Shown piece by piece: positions 49,137 through 57,309 of a DNA stretch of 57,309 nucleotides (within the stretch, counting starts at the first letter, position 1; every line of letters starts with the position of its first letter). Below the pieces are notes generated by a model that saw only the letters and a program-made list of their open reading frames with translations, made no database searches and was not told the DNA's origin. This DNA comes from a virus, in the IMG/VR virus record IMGVR_UViG_3300033183_000118, positions 1-57,309 of that record; one strand, given 5' to 3'. Position numbers and translations under genes: made by a program.

Positions 49137-51098
49137 ATGGCAGTAAACGGACCTAAAAGCACACCAAGTCTCCCATCGGGAAGCAGCTACCGCAACGCGG
49201 AGTACACTGCTGGCCCCAACGAGGGCGTGGTCGTAGACCTATCAGAGTTTGCAGATCGTCTTACCAACTACGAAGACATCTCCGCAGACCTTTCCGAGGA
49301 GCAAGAGCGCCGCATCGTCGACTACGTCAAGTCGATGGTCGATATGTCATATTTCAAAATCCGCAAACGCTACGATCACTGGAAGGAGGCAGACCGCGCA
49401 CATGACGTGTACGTCAACCCAGATGCGACCGATTTCCGCGAAAAGGCGGTCATCGCGGACACCCGAGCAATCGCCGACACAGTCCTCACCTATCTCATGG
49501 CCGCTCTCGGCGGACGCAACCCTATGTTCCAACTGGAAGGACTTAACCGCAAATCGCGCCAGTCCTCCCTTATCCTTGAGCGCGTCCTCCACCAGCAAAT
49601 GCGCCGCACGGCGGGCGAAGCCCGTCTGGCCCAGCTATTACTTGACAGCACTCGTTATGGCTTTGCCCCTACCAAGGTAGTCTGGGACGCCAAGTCCAAC
49701 CAGAACCAACTCATCAACTTCGATCCCCGTCGCTGTTTCCCTGACCCGCGCGTCAACTGGGGCGACTGGGACAACATGCAGTACATCGTCTTCGCCGACT
49801 ATGTCTCATACAACTCTCTCCTCTACTCTGGCCTATACCCCAAACTCAAAAAGTTCCCAGCCCTGCGCCACAAGATCAGCCCACCACGCAACGCGTGGAA
49901 TGCGCACCACTGGCACAAAGAAGAAGGCCGTGGCCTCAACATAGACCCAGCCCAACCCCACCAACGCGAACGCTTTGACCACGCCTATTTCACACTGGGC
50001 GACGCACGCGTCATCGACGAAGCATGGGTCCGTTTATCTGGCCACGAGATCAACATTCCGTCCATCGACCAAATCTTCCTCGTCATCACCATCCTCGACG
50101 AGAACGTGGTCATCCGCATGCAGCTAAACCCGTATGGCCGACAGTTCCCTGTCGTCATCGGTGGCCTATACCAAGACGCGCACAAAACATTCGGTCAATC
50201 ACTCTACGACCTAATCCTGCCGATGCACGACATCGCAACTTACCTGCTCCGCAGCCGCATCGACAACGTCACGGCAGCCCTCAACAACTTAATTTTCGCA
50301 GACCCAACCCAAGTCAGCGTCCCAGACCTCATCGACCGCAATCCATGGGGTATCGTCCGCACAATGCCAGGGACAAAGCCTGGGGACGGCGTATTCATTG
50401 CCCAAGTTCCAGACGTCACTCGTGGCCATTTCAACGACATAGCCGCGATGTCCGAACTGAAGCAGCGAGTATCCGCAGCTTCAGATGCGCAGCAAGGTAT
50501 GCCAACCGCAGACGGCATCCGAACAGCCACTGAAATACAACGCCTTACACAACTCGGTTCCCAGCGTCTTGGCGTCCTTGCTCGCATCATGTCAGCAACA
50601 ACCATCCGCCCGATGGTCCGCATGATGACGGCCAACATCCAAGACAGCCTCTCGCTCTCTGGCTCCATCAAGATCGACAGTAGCAACATGCCGACCCAAC
50701 TCGCATCCATGGTGGAAGACGGCTACCTCGATTACGACGTCGCGAAAGACCTGCAAGGCGACATCGACTACCTCGTCATTGACGGCACTCTGCCCGTCGA
50801 ACCCACTCGCAACGCCGAAACATGGATGAACATGCTTCAGATCATGTCCCAGACTGGCCTGAACATGGAGTACAACGCGGGCCAGATCGCAGAAGAAGCT
50901 ATCCGCGCCATGGGCATCACAGACCTCGACCGCTTCCGCGTCTCCAAAGAGCAACTTGATGCAGAGGGCATGTCACCCTCTCAACAGTTGGCCCTAATGG
51001 AGAAGATGCGCGGTGCATCAGTACAACCTAATGAACAAGTCCAGAACGAAGTTCAGAAGGGCAACCTCATTCCAATGTCGGAGGCCAGACGCGCATGA
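49137..51098 (+). CDS. Portal protein
   Basis: This 653-residue protein follows the large terminase and has portal features: a helical N-terminal region, the wing beta-domain (FDPRRCFPDPRVNWGDWDNMQYIVF), and a long C-terminal helical region with AASDAQQGMPTADGIRTATEIQRL, a stretch seen in podovirus head-tail connectors. Twelve copies would form the ring through which DNA passes. Only a distant AAGG precedes the start, and a promoter lies directly in front. Confidence 0.9.
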   Translation: MAVNGPKSTPSLPSGSSYRNAEYTAGPNEGVVVDLSEFADRLTNYEDISADLSEEQERRIVDYVKSMVDMSYFKIRKRYDHWKEADRAHDVYVNPDATDFREKAVIADTRAIADTVLTYLMAALGGRNPMFQLEGLNRKSRQSSLILERVLHQQMRRTAGEARLAQLLLDSTRYGFAPTKVVWDAKSNQNQLINFDPRRCFPDPRVNWGDWDNMQYIVFADYVSYNSLLYSGLYPKLKKFPALRHKISPPRNAWNAHHWHKEEGRGLNIDPAQPHQRERFDHAYFTLGDARVIDEAWVRLSGHEINIPSIDQIFLVITILDENVVIRMQLNPYGRQFPVVIGGLYQDAHKTFGQSLYDLILPMHDIATYLLRSRIDNVTAALNNLIFADPTQVSVPDLIDRNPWGIVRTMPGTKPGDGVFIAQVPDVTRGHFNDIAAMSELKQRVSAASDAQQGMPTADGIRTATEIQRLTQLGSQRLGVLARIMSATTIRPMVRMMTANIQDSLSLSGSIKIDSSNMPTQLASMVEDGYLDYDVAKDLQGDIDYLVIDGTLPVEPTRNAETWMNMLQIMSQTGLNMEYNAGQIAEEAIRAMGITDLDRFRVSKEQLDAEGMSPSQQLALMEKMRGASVQPNEQVQNEVQKGNLIPMSEARRA

Positions 51099-51364
51099 GC
51101 AAAGTAGCAGCCCTCGCATCCCTATGCGATGCAAAAACAGTAGACTACGTCACGGAAGCCATCCGCGTGGCCGTAGCCGAACAGCAACTCGAAAACGTAA
51201 AACTATCAGAGCGCATCTCCTCCCAACGCGCCGAGATCGAAGCGCTTATAGCCCGCATCGCGGAGCTAGAAGCGCACGCAAACTCGGCGTCTGGGGACGA
51301 CAAGTACAGCTTAACTAAGGCAAAGTTAGTGCGTCTGATGAAAGAAAATGGATGGTATGACTAA
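51095..51364 (+). CDS. Small coiled-coil protein after portal
   Basis: This 89-residue protein overlaps the portal stop by 4 bases (ATGA) and its own stop overlaps the fibre gene start. The middle (EQQLENVKLSERISSQRAEIEALIARIAELEAHA) is a clear coiled coil, ending with LTKAKLVRLMKENGWYD. It may be a structural or assembly factor. No family recognised. Confidence 0.68.
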   Translation: MSKVAALASLCDAKTVDYVTEAIRVAVAEQQLENVKLSERISSQRAEIEALIARIAELEAHANSASGDDKYSLTKAKLVRLMKENGWYD

Positions 51365-53406
51365 TGGGTATCACGCGTCCTACAGGTGAACAGCTTCGCT
51401 TCCGCTCACAATACACGGGCGACCATGTGCTCGATGCCTACCTTGAGAGTTCGGAAAAGGGTGGGCGCTCTGTACCCGATCTTCTTGACGACATTTTCGA
51501 TAGCTCTGGCGTGTTCCGTGACGAGAACTTCGAGTTCCGTTTTGACGCAACAACCGACAAAATCCAATTCCGCGTAGGTAACTTCGCGTCCTCCACCACT
51601 GGCTGGACCGACATCACGACATTCTTCAAAATTACTGGCACCTTCAACGCGGCCACGACGTACCAGAACTTCGACCTTGCGACGACATCAGCCAAAGACG
51701 TTTACTTCGTCCATGGGCTATCATCTGGCACAACCTTCGCAAACGAAGCAGCCTTTATCGCATCATCCAATACAACGCGCATCGTCGACGTATCCGAAGC
51801 ACGCGACTGGGCCAAAAAGACTGACGGCATCGTAGACAGCACCGATTATTCCTCCAAAGCGTGGGCAATCGGTGGCACTGGCGTAACCAACTCAGCAACA
51901 GGAGGTGCAGCAAAAGAATGGGCTATCAAAACAAGTGGGACGGTCGACGGGACGAACTATTCGGCAAAGTATTGGGCGACACACCCAGACGTCATAGATG
52001 TCGCTACCCACATCGCGGATGTGAGTACGGTTGCAAACAACATCGTGAATGTAGTCCACGTCGGTGCCTATATCTCCAATGTCAACACAGTCGCAACTAA
52101 CATCGCTGACATCAACGCCGTTGTGGCAGACGCTACTGATATTGGTACGGTATCGACCAACATTTCCGATGTGAATACGGTTGCGGGCATTTCAGCAAAT
52201 GTAACGACCGTAGCGAGCAATATAAGCAACATCAGTGCGGTTGTCGCAGACGCTACGGACATTGGCACTGTGGCTACCAATATCGCTTCTGTGAACACTG
52301 TAGCTACCAATATTGATGATGTGATTACGGTAGCTAATGATCTGAACGAAGCAATCTCTGAGATTGAAACTGCTGCGAATGATTTGAATGAAGCCGTATC
52401 TGAAATTGATACGGTTTCCGCCAGTATCTCCAATGTTAATATTGTTGGTACGAACATTAGTCATGTTAATACCGTTGCAGGGATTAACGCAGCAATTTCT
52501 ACAGTTTCAGGCATTGCGTTAAATGTCAGCACTATCGCGAACAATTTAACCAACGTCACAACCGTTGCAGGGATTAGCTCTGACGTAACAACCGTTGCAA
52601 GTAACATGAGCAGCATCAACGACGCTGTTTCTAATATGAGTGCGATTAACTCAGCAGCGACTAATGCAATGGCTGCGTATAATTCAGCTAATACTGCGGC
52701 ACAAACACTCGACACATTTGAAGATATTTTCTTAGGGGTTAAGTCTTCTGCACCTTCGGTAGACAATGATGGGGACACCCTGCAAGACGGTGCGATCTAC
52801 TTCGACAGTTCAAACGATACTCTGTATGTTTATCGTAGTAGTATATGGCGAGCGATTGATGACCTAAACCAACAGGTAATCTCTAACTATACCTTTACTG
52901 CATCTGCAAACCAGACTTCATTCGGCACAACAGACGATAACAGTAATACTGTTTCGATTAACACGTCAGCAGTAACTGTATACCTAAACGGCGTTAAACT
53001 TGTACCTACGAATGACTATACGCCTTACACACAAAGTATCGTTCTGACTGAAGCTGCCCTTGCAGGTGATGTTCTTGAAGTTGTTACCTTTGAGAAGTTT
53101 TCGCCAGTACAGCATATCGCGTTCAATCAGCTAACTGGCGTGAACTTATTGCGCACATCAGGTTTCACAAACTCTATTGATGTTATGGGCATAGACGGGA
53201 ACGGAAATGTTGTTTCTCAGGCGGCTAATGTCGGCAGTCCTGTCAAACTTAATGCAGGTAACGCCGTTCAGGTGGGGTCTTGGCTTTTTGATGCGACTGG
53301 GACATCGCTTCTGATTAAGTACGGAAGCACTACCGTAATGAAAGTCACGTCAAGCGGTGATGTAGAGTTTGCGGGTAATGTTACTGCCAATGCAACTATC
53401 ACATAA
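51364..53406 (+). CDS. Tail fibre protein 2, repeat-containing and mosaic
   Basis: This 680-residue fibre starts with an anchor domain (about 1-90: VPDLLDDIFDSSGVFRDENFEF...KIQFRVGNFASSTTGWTDITTF) similar to that of the fibre at 5633. Two AKKTDG/AIKTSG-type repeats with SSKAWAIGG and SAKYWA follow (about 140-205). Next come many VNTVATNI-type repeats (about 212-435), then GDTLQDGAIYFDSSNDTLYVYRSSIW and a beta-rich tip. The base composition changes inside the repeat region: early codons end mostly in C, later ones mostly in T or A. Confidence 0.83.
   Translation: MGITRPTGEQLRFRSQYTGDHVLDAYLESSEKGGRSVPDLLDDIFDSSGVFRDENFEFRFDATTDKIQFRVGNFASSTTGWTDITTFFKITGTFNAATTYQNFDLATTSAKDVYFVHGLSSGTTFANEAAFIASSNTTRIVDVSEARDWAKKTDGIVDSTDYSSKAWAIGGTGVTNSATGGAAKEWAIKTSGTVDGTNYSAKYWATHPDVIDVATHIADVSTVANNIVNVVHVGAYISNVNTVATNIADINAVVADATDIGTVSTNISDVNTVAGISANVTTVASNISNISAVVADATDIGTVATNIASVNTVATNIDDVITVANDLNEAISEIETAANDLNEAVSEIDTVSASISNVNIVGTNISHVNTVAGINAAISTVSGIALNVSTIANNLTNVTTVAGISSDVTTVASNMSSINDAVSNMSAINSAATNAMAAYNSANTAAQTLDTFEDIFLGVKSSAPSVDNDGDTLQDGAIYFDSSNDTLYVYRSSIWRAIDDLNQQVISNYTFTASANQTSFGTTDDNSNTVSINTSAVTVYLNGVKLVPTNDYTPYTQSIVLTEAALAGDVLEVVTFEKFSPVQHIAFNQLTGVNLLRTSGFTNSIDVMGIDGNGNVVSQAANVGSPVKLNAGNAVQVGSWLFDATGTSLLIKYGSTTVMKVTSSGDVEFAGNVTANATIT
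51997..52674 (+). repeat. Tandem V-NTVATNI-type repeats in tail fibre 2
   Basis: Units of about 10-11 residues with the core (V/I)xTV(A/S)xNI recur about 20 times. A longer 24-residue block (VVADATDIGTV.TNI..VNTVA) occurs twice at an exact 120-base offset (52121 and 52241). Such repeats form shaft segments in fibres. Confidence 0.85.
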
Positions 53407-53417
53407 GGGACACAACC

Positions 53418-54215
53418 ATGCCAGTTTCTAAATCCAGACTAGTCGCTAAATGGCTAAACTCTTTTTACCGTGATACTCAGACCCAAGAGGTGGAATCCAC
53501 CCACCTAGATGAATTAGGTGGTGGGCTTCCTATTCAGATTACAAGCGAAAACATTGCTGGTTCTTTTCAGGAGATTAACGTTCTTACTGCGGATTACACA
53601 AACAACGCAGAAACCACCAAAATATACCACCCTGTTAATCGCTTAAACACTCAGCCAGAGGGCGATAATAGCCCTGCCATTGAAACACATTATGAGGGTA
53701 TCAGGGTTCGTGGCAAAGGAACTCTTTCTTGGACCACATACCAATCAGATGGAGTTTTTTCAAGGGGCGTGGGATTTGATGGAAGGGATGGTACCGCAGG
53801 ACGCATCCGTTTAGACGAAGGCTCTTCTGGCTATCCTAGCATTGTAAGTAATTACACAAATACTACCACTTCTGACTTTCGTTATGCGGATATGAGCCAT
53901 ATACGGTCACATACGCCTATGGCATATAAAATAACCCAAGGCAACCTTGCAGGGGAATATCCTATTGGTATTGTGAATATGTCTTCCTTTTCAAGCTCCC
54001 CGAATGTCACTTTAAATGCCCTGAAGGTAGGGCAGGAAGTTTTATTTAAAGTTGTGTGCGATAATAAATCCATAACGTGGCCTTCTGGTTTGACATGGTT
54101 AAACAATGGGGGTTCTGCCCCTACGCTAGTCAATGGCCAAACCCTCACCGTGGCTATAATTAAGATGGCTTCAAGTCCAGATGCCTACGATGCTTGGGTA
54201 TTGGGGAACGCATAA
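53418..54215 (+). CDS. Fibre-associated structural protein
   Basis: This 265-residue beta-rich protein sits right behind fibre 2. Its N-terminus (MPVSKSRLVAKWLNSFYRDTQTQEV) is helical and could attach to the preceding fibre. The rest is beta-rich (NVTLNALKVGQEVLFKVVCDN, SITWPSGLTWLNNGGSAP), like the SITWP tips of phage receptor-binding proteins. Codon use is AT-richer than in the packaging genes. It ends in a TAATG overlap with the next gene. Confidence 0.7.
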   Translation: MPVSKSRLVAKWLNSFYRDTQTQEVESTHLDELGGGLPIQITSENIAGSFQEINVLTADYTNNAETTKIYHPVNRLNTQPEGDNSPAIETHYEGIRVRGKGTLSWTTYQSDGVFSRGVGFDGRDGTAGRIRLDEGSSGYPSIVSNYTNTTTSDFRYADMSHIRSHTPMAYKITQGNLAGEYPIGIVNMSSFSSSPNVTLNALKVGQEVLFKVVCDNKSITWPSGLTWLNNGGSAPTLVNGQTLTVAIIKMASSPDAYDAWVLGNA

Positions 54216-55234
54216 TGCTTAGTAAGTTAGCCGCAAATTGGGACGATAGTCAGGGTGGCCCATCCTTGCCTACTTCAATGTCGCTTGTTAATTCGTGGCA
54301 CGGTGACGCTGAGAGTACGACTAGTACACAATTAGTTTGGAACCCCATTTTTCAACAGTATGTATCACAGACTGTGACTACCCCTCCTTCTACTGGTTAT
54401 TATTATATACCCGTGGATGAAGGAGACTTGGTAGCAGTAGTCACATCCAATGACATTAATGTTACTGGGGGTAGGTTTCTTAATAATAGTTCTTACGGAC
54501 TAGGTGTGTACTCATCCCTTTCCTCAGGCAGTGTACGAGTATCTGTGTTTAACGCCAGTGCGTTGGGAAATTATTTCTATTACAGAAACCCTGCGGGGAA
54601 CATTTACTTAAATTTCAATTTTAGCAATCTACAATCTAGACAAACAGACAGTACGGTAGCGCTTAAAAACCACGGCATTATCAGTATTTTCCACCTTCGC
54701 CCCGATGAACCTTTTTTAGCTGGTAACATAGCAGGGACAAATACACTAACAACAGGTGTAACCACCAATAGCCTTGCTGTTGCTTCTCGTAGTTCAACGA
54801 CACCTACTAACAACTACTCTACACCGTCTACGGGTTTTGAGTTTGGCATTATCAGTACCGATATGTTTGTCCAAGCAAATTTATTTGGGACAAGTCCTTG
54901 GGCACCTACAAGCGTCGGCCAACCATATTACGTTACCGACACTACTACGGCAAACCGCCCTCAACCTGCTAACACCCCTTCTAACCTGACGAGTAGTGGC
55001 GCACCTACCTTATATGCCAACACCACTAACCTTGTCACTCCGAGAACCGATGTGGCGTGGTCTTGGACATATAGTTTCTGGAATAACAATTATACTTATA
55101 TGGCGTTCAGACACGATACCTTTGTAGTTCCAACTGCGGGCACCACGCATAATATGGCGCACGCTTTCACATGGTCTGGATCGCAGAGCAGTATATTCGA
55201 GACAAAGTACTTCAGCTTTAACATTGGTGTCTAG
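54215..55234 (+). CDS. Fibre cassette protein, possible receptor-binding protein
   Basis: I chose ATG 54215, which overlaps the preceding stop; an in-frame upstream ATG at 54194 lies inside that gene. The 339-residue product is rich in Thr, Ser, Asn and Tyr, with no charge-rich helix, as expected for an extracellular beta structure. It starts MLSKLAANWDDSQGGPSLPTSMSL. The AT-rich codon use matches the other genes of the cassette. Its exact role is unknown. Confidence 0.65.
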   Translation: MLSKLAANWDDSQGGPSLPTSMSLVNSWHGDAESTTSTQLVWNPIFQQYVSQTVTTPPSTGYYYIPVDEGDLVAVVTSNDINVTGGRFLNNSSYGLGVYSSLSSGSVRVSVFNASALGNYFYYRNPAGNIYLNFNFSNLQSRQTDSTVALKNHGIISIFHLRPDEPFLAGNIAGTNTLTTGVTTNSLAVASRSSTTPTNNYSTPSTGFEFGIISTDMFVQANLFGTSPWAPTSVGQPYYVTDTTTANRPQPANTPSNLTSSGAPTLYANTTNLVTPRTDVAWSWTYSFWNNNYTYMAFRHDTFVVPTAGTTHNMAHAFTWSGSQSSIFETKYFSFNIGV

Positions 55235-55236
55235 TG

Positions 55237-56346
55237 ATGAAGAAAGTAGCGATATTAGGAAGAGGCACAGCAGGCTGCATAGTTGCAAACAGGCTTCGGG
55301 ACGTGCCTTGTGAAATAGAGTGGTATTATACTTCTGATAAAAAGCCACAGCCTGTGGGCGAAGGTACAACCCATACCTTCCCTGCTCACCTAGAACAAAC
55401 CTACGGAATGACGTTTAGTGAAATGGAAGAAGCCTTCGACGCTACGGTGAAGCTAGGCATTCATTATGAACGATGGAATAACGTAGATAGGTTTACTCAC
55501 GGGTTTGATGCGGCGGTTCACGGGATGCACTTGAATGCAGGTAAGTTTCAAGAATACGCTTTTAACTCGGCCCTTATCCTACCAAATGTAACGGCAATAG
55601 ATAAAGCTGCTACTGAAGATGAAATAGACTGCGACTACATCTTTAATTGTTCTGGTCGCCCTGCCTCTTACAAGGGGTATAGAAAGCCTAAGTATATCCC
55701 TGTTAATACTGCATATGTGACGCAATGCTTCTGGGATGCACCTCAGTTCTTCTACACAAAGACTGTCGCAATGAAATGGGGTTGGGTATTCATGGTTCCT
55801 CTGCGGAACCGTTGCAGTGTCGGATACTTATTCAACAGAGACATATGTTCTCTGGATACTGTTAAAGAGGACGTACAGCGCGTATTTGATTGGTACAAGC
55901 TCCAACCTAGCGACGTAATCAACCACATAGAGTTTGATAACTACGTCAAGGAACAGATCATCACAGAGCGTACAGCGTACTTAGGCAATGCAGGGTTCTT
56001 CCTAGAACCTATGGAAGCTACCACTATAGACGGCATACTCAGGGCAGCAAACGCAGGTATGCAAGCAATGCTTACGCCCCGTGACACGCGCAAAATGAAC
56101 GGCGAGATGCAAAAGTTCTTTGGCGATGTCGAGCAGTTCATAATGTTGCATTACGCGGCAGGTGGGTCAGAAGACAGCCCTTTCTGGGAATACGCAAGAG
56201 AGCGGGGGGAGGCTTGCTTAAAGGACATGGAAGGCAAACAACCTCTTACCGATCAGACAGAAACTTACTTCTGTCCGAAAAGCTATCAGCAAAACCTAAA
56301 AGGCATGAGCCTAAACATCCAAATGGAGCATATTCATGTATGTTAA
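55237..56346 (+). CDS. Flavin-dependent (tryptophan) halogenase-like enzyme
   Basis: ATG 55237 is preferred to the GTG at 55234. The 369-residue protein opens with a FAD dinucleotide-binding motif GRGTAG (8-13), then GEGTTHTFP and DATVKLGIHYERW, whose K72 lies where the catalytic lysine of tryptophan halogenases is found. WVFMVP (183-188) replaces the family motif WxWxIP, and YLGNAGFFLEPMEATTIDG fits the conserved FAD-site end. It is much shorter than typical halogenases (about 500 residues or more). Since it lies within the fibre cassette, it may alter a fibre protein or a host metabolite; that is speculative. Confidence 0.83.
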   Translation: MKKVAILGRGTAGCIVANRLRDVPCEIEWYYTSDKKPQPVGEGTTHTFPAHLEQTYGMTFSEMEEAFDATVKLGIHYERWNNVDRFTHGFDAAVHGMHLNAGKFQEYAFNSALILPNVTAIDKAATEDEIDCDYIFNCSGRPASYKGYRKPKYIPVNTAYVTQCFWDAPQFFYTKTVAMKWGWVFMVPLRNRCSVGYLFNRDICSLDTVKEDVQRVFDWYKLQPSDVINHIEFDNYVKEQIITERTAYLGNAGFFLEPMEATTIDGILRAANAGMQAMLTPRDTRKMNGEMQKFFGDVEQFIMLHYAAGGSEDSPFWEYARERGEACLKDMEGKQPLTDQTETYFCPKSYQQNLKGMSLNIQMEHIHVC

Positions 56347-56791
56347 AGTGACAGATGGTGTAGCGACTGAGTACACGCTTAATCAGCTACGGGCTGAACA
56401 CCCTAATATCTCATTCCCCGTAGCACCTTCGGCTGAATTGTTAGCTGAGTACAGCATGTATCCGTACACTATTGCGGAACACCCTGAATATAATGCTGAA
56501 ACACACACCATCGTTTCAGGTGATATTGAGCAAACCTCTGACGGAGATTGGCAAAAGGGTTGGGTACTACAGGCTATTCCCGAAGAAGACATTGCTCAAC
56601 GGGTTCGTTCTCAACGTAACGCACTTCTAGCCGCTTCAGACTTCACGCAGCTTCCAGATACCGCAAGGGACGACGCTGAACGGGCGGAGTGGGCTATATA
56701 TAGACAGGCATTACGAGACGTGACCACACAAGAGGGCTTTCCTAACACGGTTACTTGGCCTGTGACGCCAGTAAGAACTGCGGGAGAATAG
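56336..56791 (+). CDS. Phage tail assembly chaperone-like protein
   Basis: This 151-residue protein overlaps the halogenase by 11 bases. The C-terminal half matches the phage tail assembly chaperone pattern: RSQRNALLAASDFTQLPDTARDDAERAEWAIYRQALRDVTTQEGFPNTVTWP. The N-terminal half (MYVKVTDGVATEYTLNQLRAEHPNISFP) is often found with it in fibre cassettes. It likely aids folding or attachment of fibre proteins. Confidence 0.82.
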   Translation: MYVKVTDGVATEYTLNQLRAEHPNISFPVAPSAELLAEYSMYPYTIAEHPEYNAETHTIVSGDIEQTSDGDWQKGWVLQAIPEEDIAQRVRSQRNALLAASDFTQLPDTARDDAERAEWAIYRQALRDVTTQEGFPNTVTWPVTPVRTAGE

Positions 56792-56793
56792 AC

Positions 56794-57309
56794 ATGAGTA
56801 TTAAAGTAGGCACGAATACAGTCATTACAGATGACTTAGCCATAACCCTACCTATTACTGCGGGTGCTAGTACGGTTGCGGCACTAAGCGTTACTGATAC
56901 CTTGAACGTATCAAATCTGACTACCATCAGTGGTTTGCAGATTACGAGTGGTCTACCTCGTATCACCATGACTGATAACCAAGTCACGAACGGGACTTTT
57001 GAGTTAGAAACTAACAGTCTTGATTTTAACATCACACATAAACCTGACGGACAGGTATCCCGCCGCAGGATTACTGTAGCGGATGACGGCGACATCTCCT
57101 TCTACAATACGGCGGGAGATACGGCAAAAGTATTCTATGATGCGAGCAGCGGTAATCTGTTGGTGGGGACTACTAGCTACAACTCTAATAATGTTGGCAT
57201 TTTGAACAGTGCAAACGGCAGACTATATGCAACAGTTGACGGCAACACACCACTTAACCTCAATCGCAAAACATCAGACGGTGAACTTGCACGGTTCCAA
57301 AAAGACGGC
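56794..57309 (+). CDS. Fibre protein, N-terminal part (runs off the right edge)
   Basis: The frame is open from ATG 56794 to the end of the window (172 residues shown). MSIKVGTNTVITDDLAITLPITAG is a beta-prism-like start. DISFYNTAGDTAKVFYDASSGNLLVGTTSYN and GELARFQKDG are standard in phage fibres that end in self-cleaving chaperone domains. The rest lies outside. Its frame is the one that enters at base 1, but continuity cannot be shown. Confidence 0.8.
   Translation, partial: MSIKVGTNTVITDDLAITLPITAGASTVAALSVTDTLNVSNLTTISGLQITSGLPRITMTDNQVTNGTFELETNSLDFNITHKPDGQVSRRRITVADDGDISFYNTAGDTAKVFYDASSGNLLVGTTSYNSNNVGILNSANGRLYATVDGNTPLNLNRKTSDGELARFQKDG

Overview
The window is a tailed-phage genome, or most of one, cut at an arbitrary point inside the late genes. 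Its podovirus-like layout has a terminase, a portal, an SU10/DUF5309-type capsid protein, T7-like adaptor and nozzle proteins and very large internal virion proteins. There is also a tyrosine integrase, a repressor-like gene and repeated operators, so the phage looks temperate. The host is probably an alphaproteobacterium, perhaps a marine Rhodobacterales-like one. That is inference from gene content and C-ending codon use, not from a marker gene. No DNA polymerase and no phage RNA polymerase gene is visible, so host enzymes are presumably used.

Late genes run on the + strand from 46.7 kb to the right edge and resume at the left edge: small and large terminase and portal (46.7-51.1 kb), a tail-fibre cassette that includes a flavin-dependent halogenase-like gene (51.4-57.3 kb), then scaffold, capsid, connector and fibre (0.4-7.2 kb), internal virion proteins ending in a 3207-residue polyvalent protein (7.7-23.8 kb), and a holin/amidase lysis block (23.8-25.2 kb). 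A second + strand block (31.0-35.0 kb) has a zinc-ribbon protein, a PD-(D/E)XK nuclease, a run of tiny basic proteins and a transglycosylase-like enzyme.

Early functions are mostly on the - strand. A recombination operon (25.2-28.4 kb: DUF6378, Cas4-like exonuclease, SSB-like protein, Sak4-like ATPase) diverges from a small repressor-like gene and a Prim-Pol/RepA-type primase-helicase. At 35-46 kb there is a small regulatory operon, tRNA-Thr(GGT), integrase, a LuxR-type HTH protein, many small conserved phage genes and a CobS/CobT-like MoxR ATPase plus VWA pair.

The most notable signal is regulatory. Eight + strand sites share GGACGA, a spacer of 19 (once 20) bases and a -10-like hexamer; all lie immediately before late genes. 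At four of them the promoter sits inside an inverted repeat whose 3' arm is the Shine-Dalgarno of the next gene, so only read-through transcripts would hide the ribosome site. A separate set of five TGTAK-N8-ATACA operators marks the early and lysogeny promoters. A 109-bp cloverleaf-like dyad follows the primase-helicase gene.
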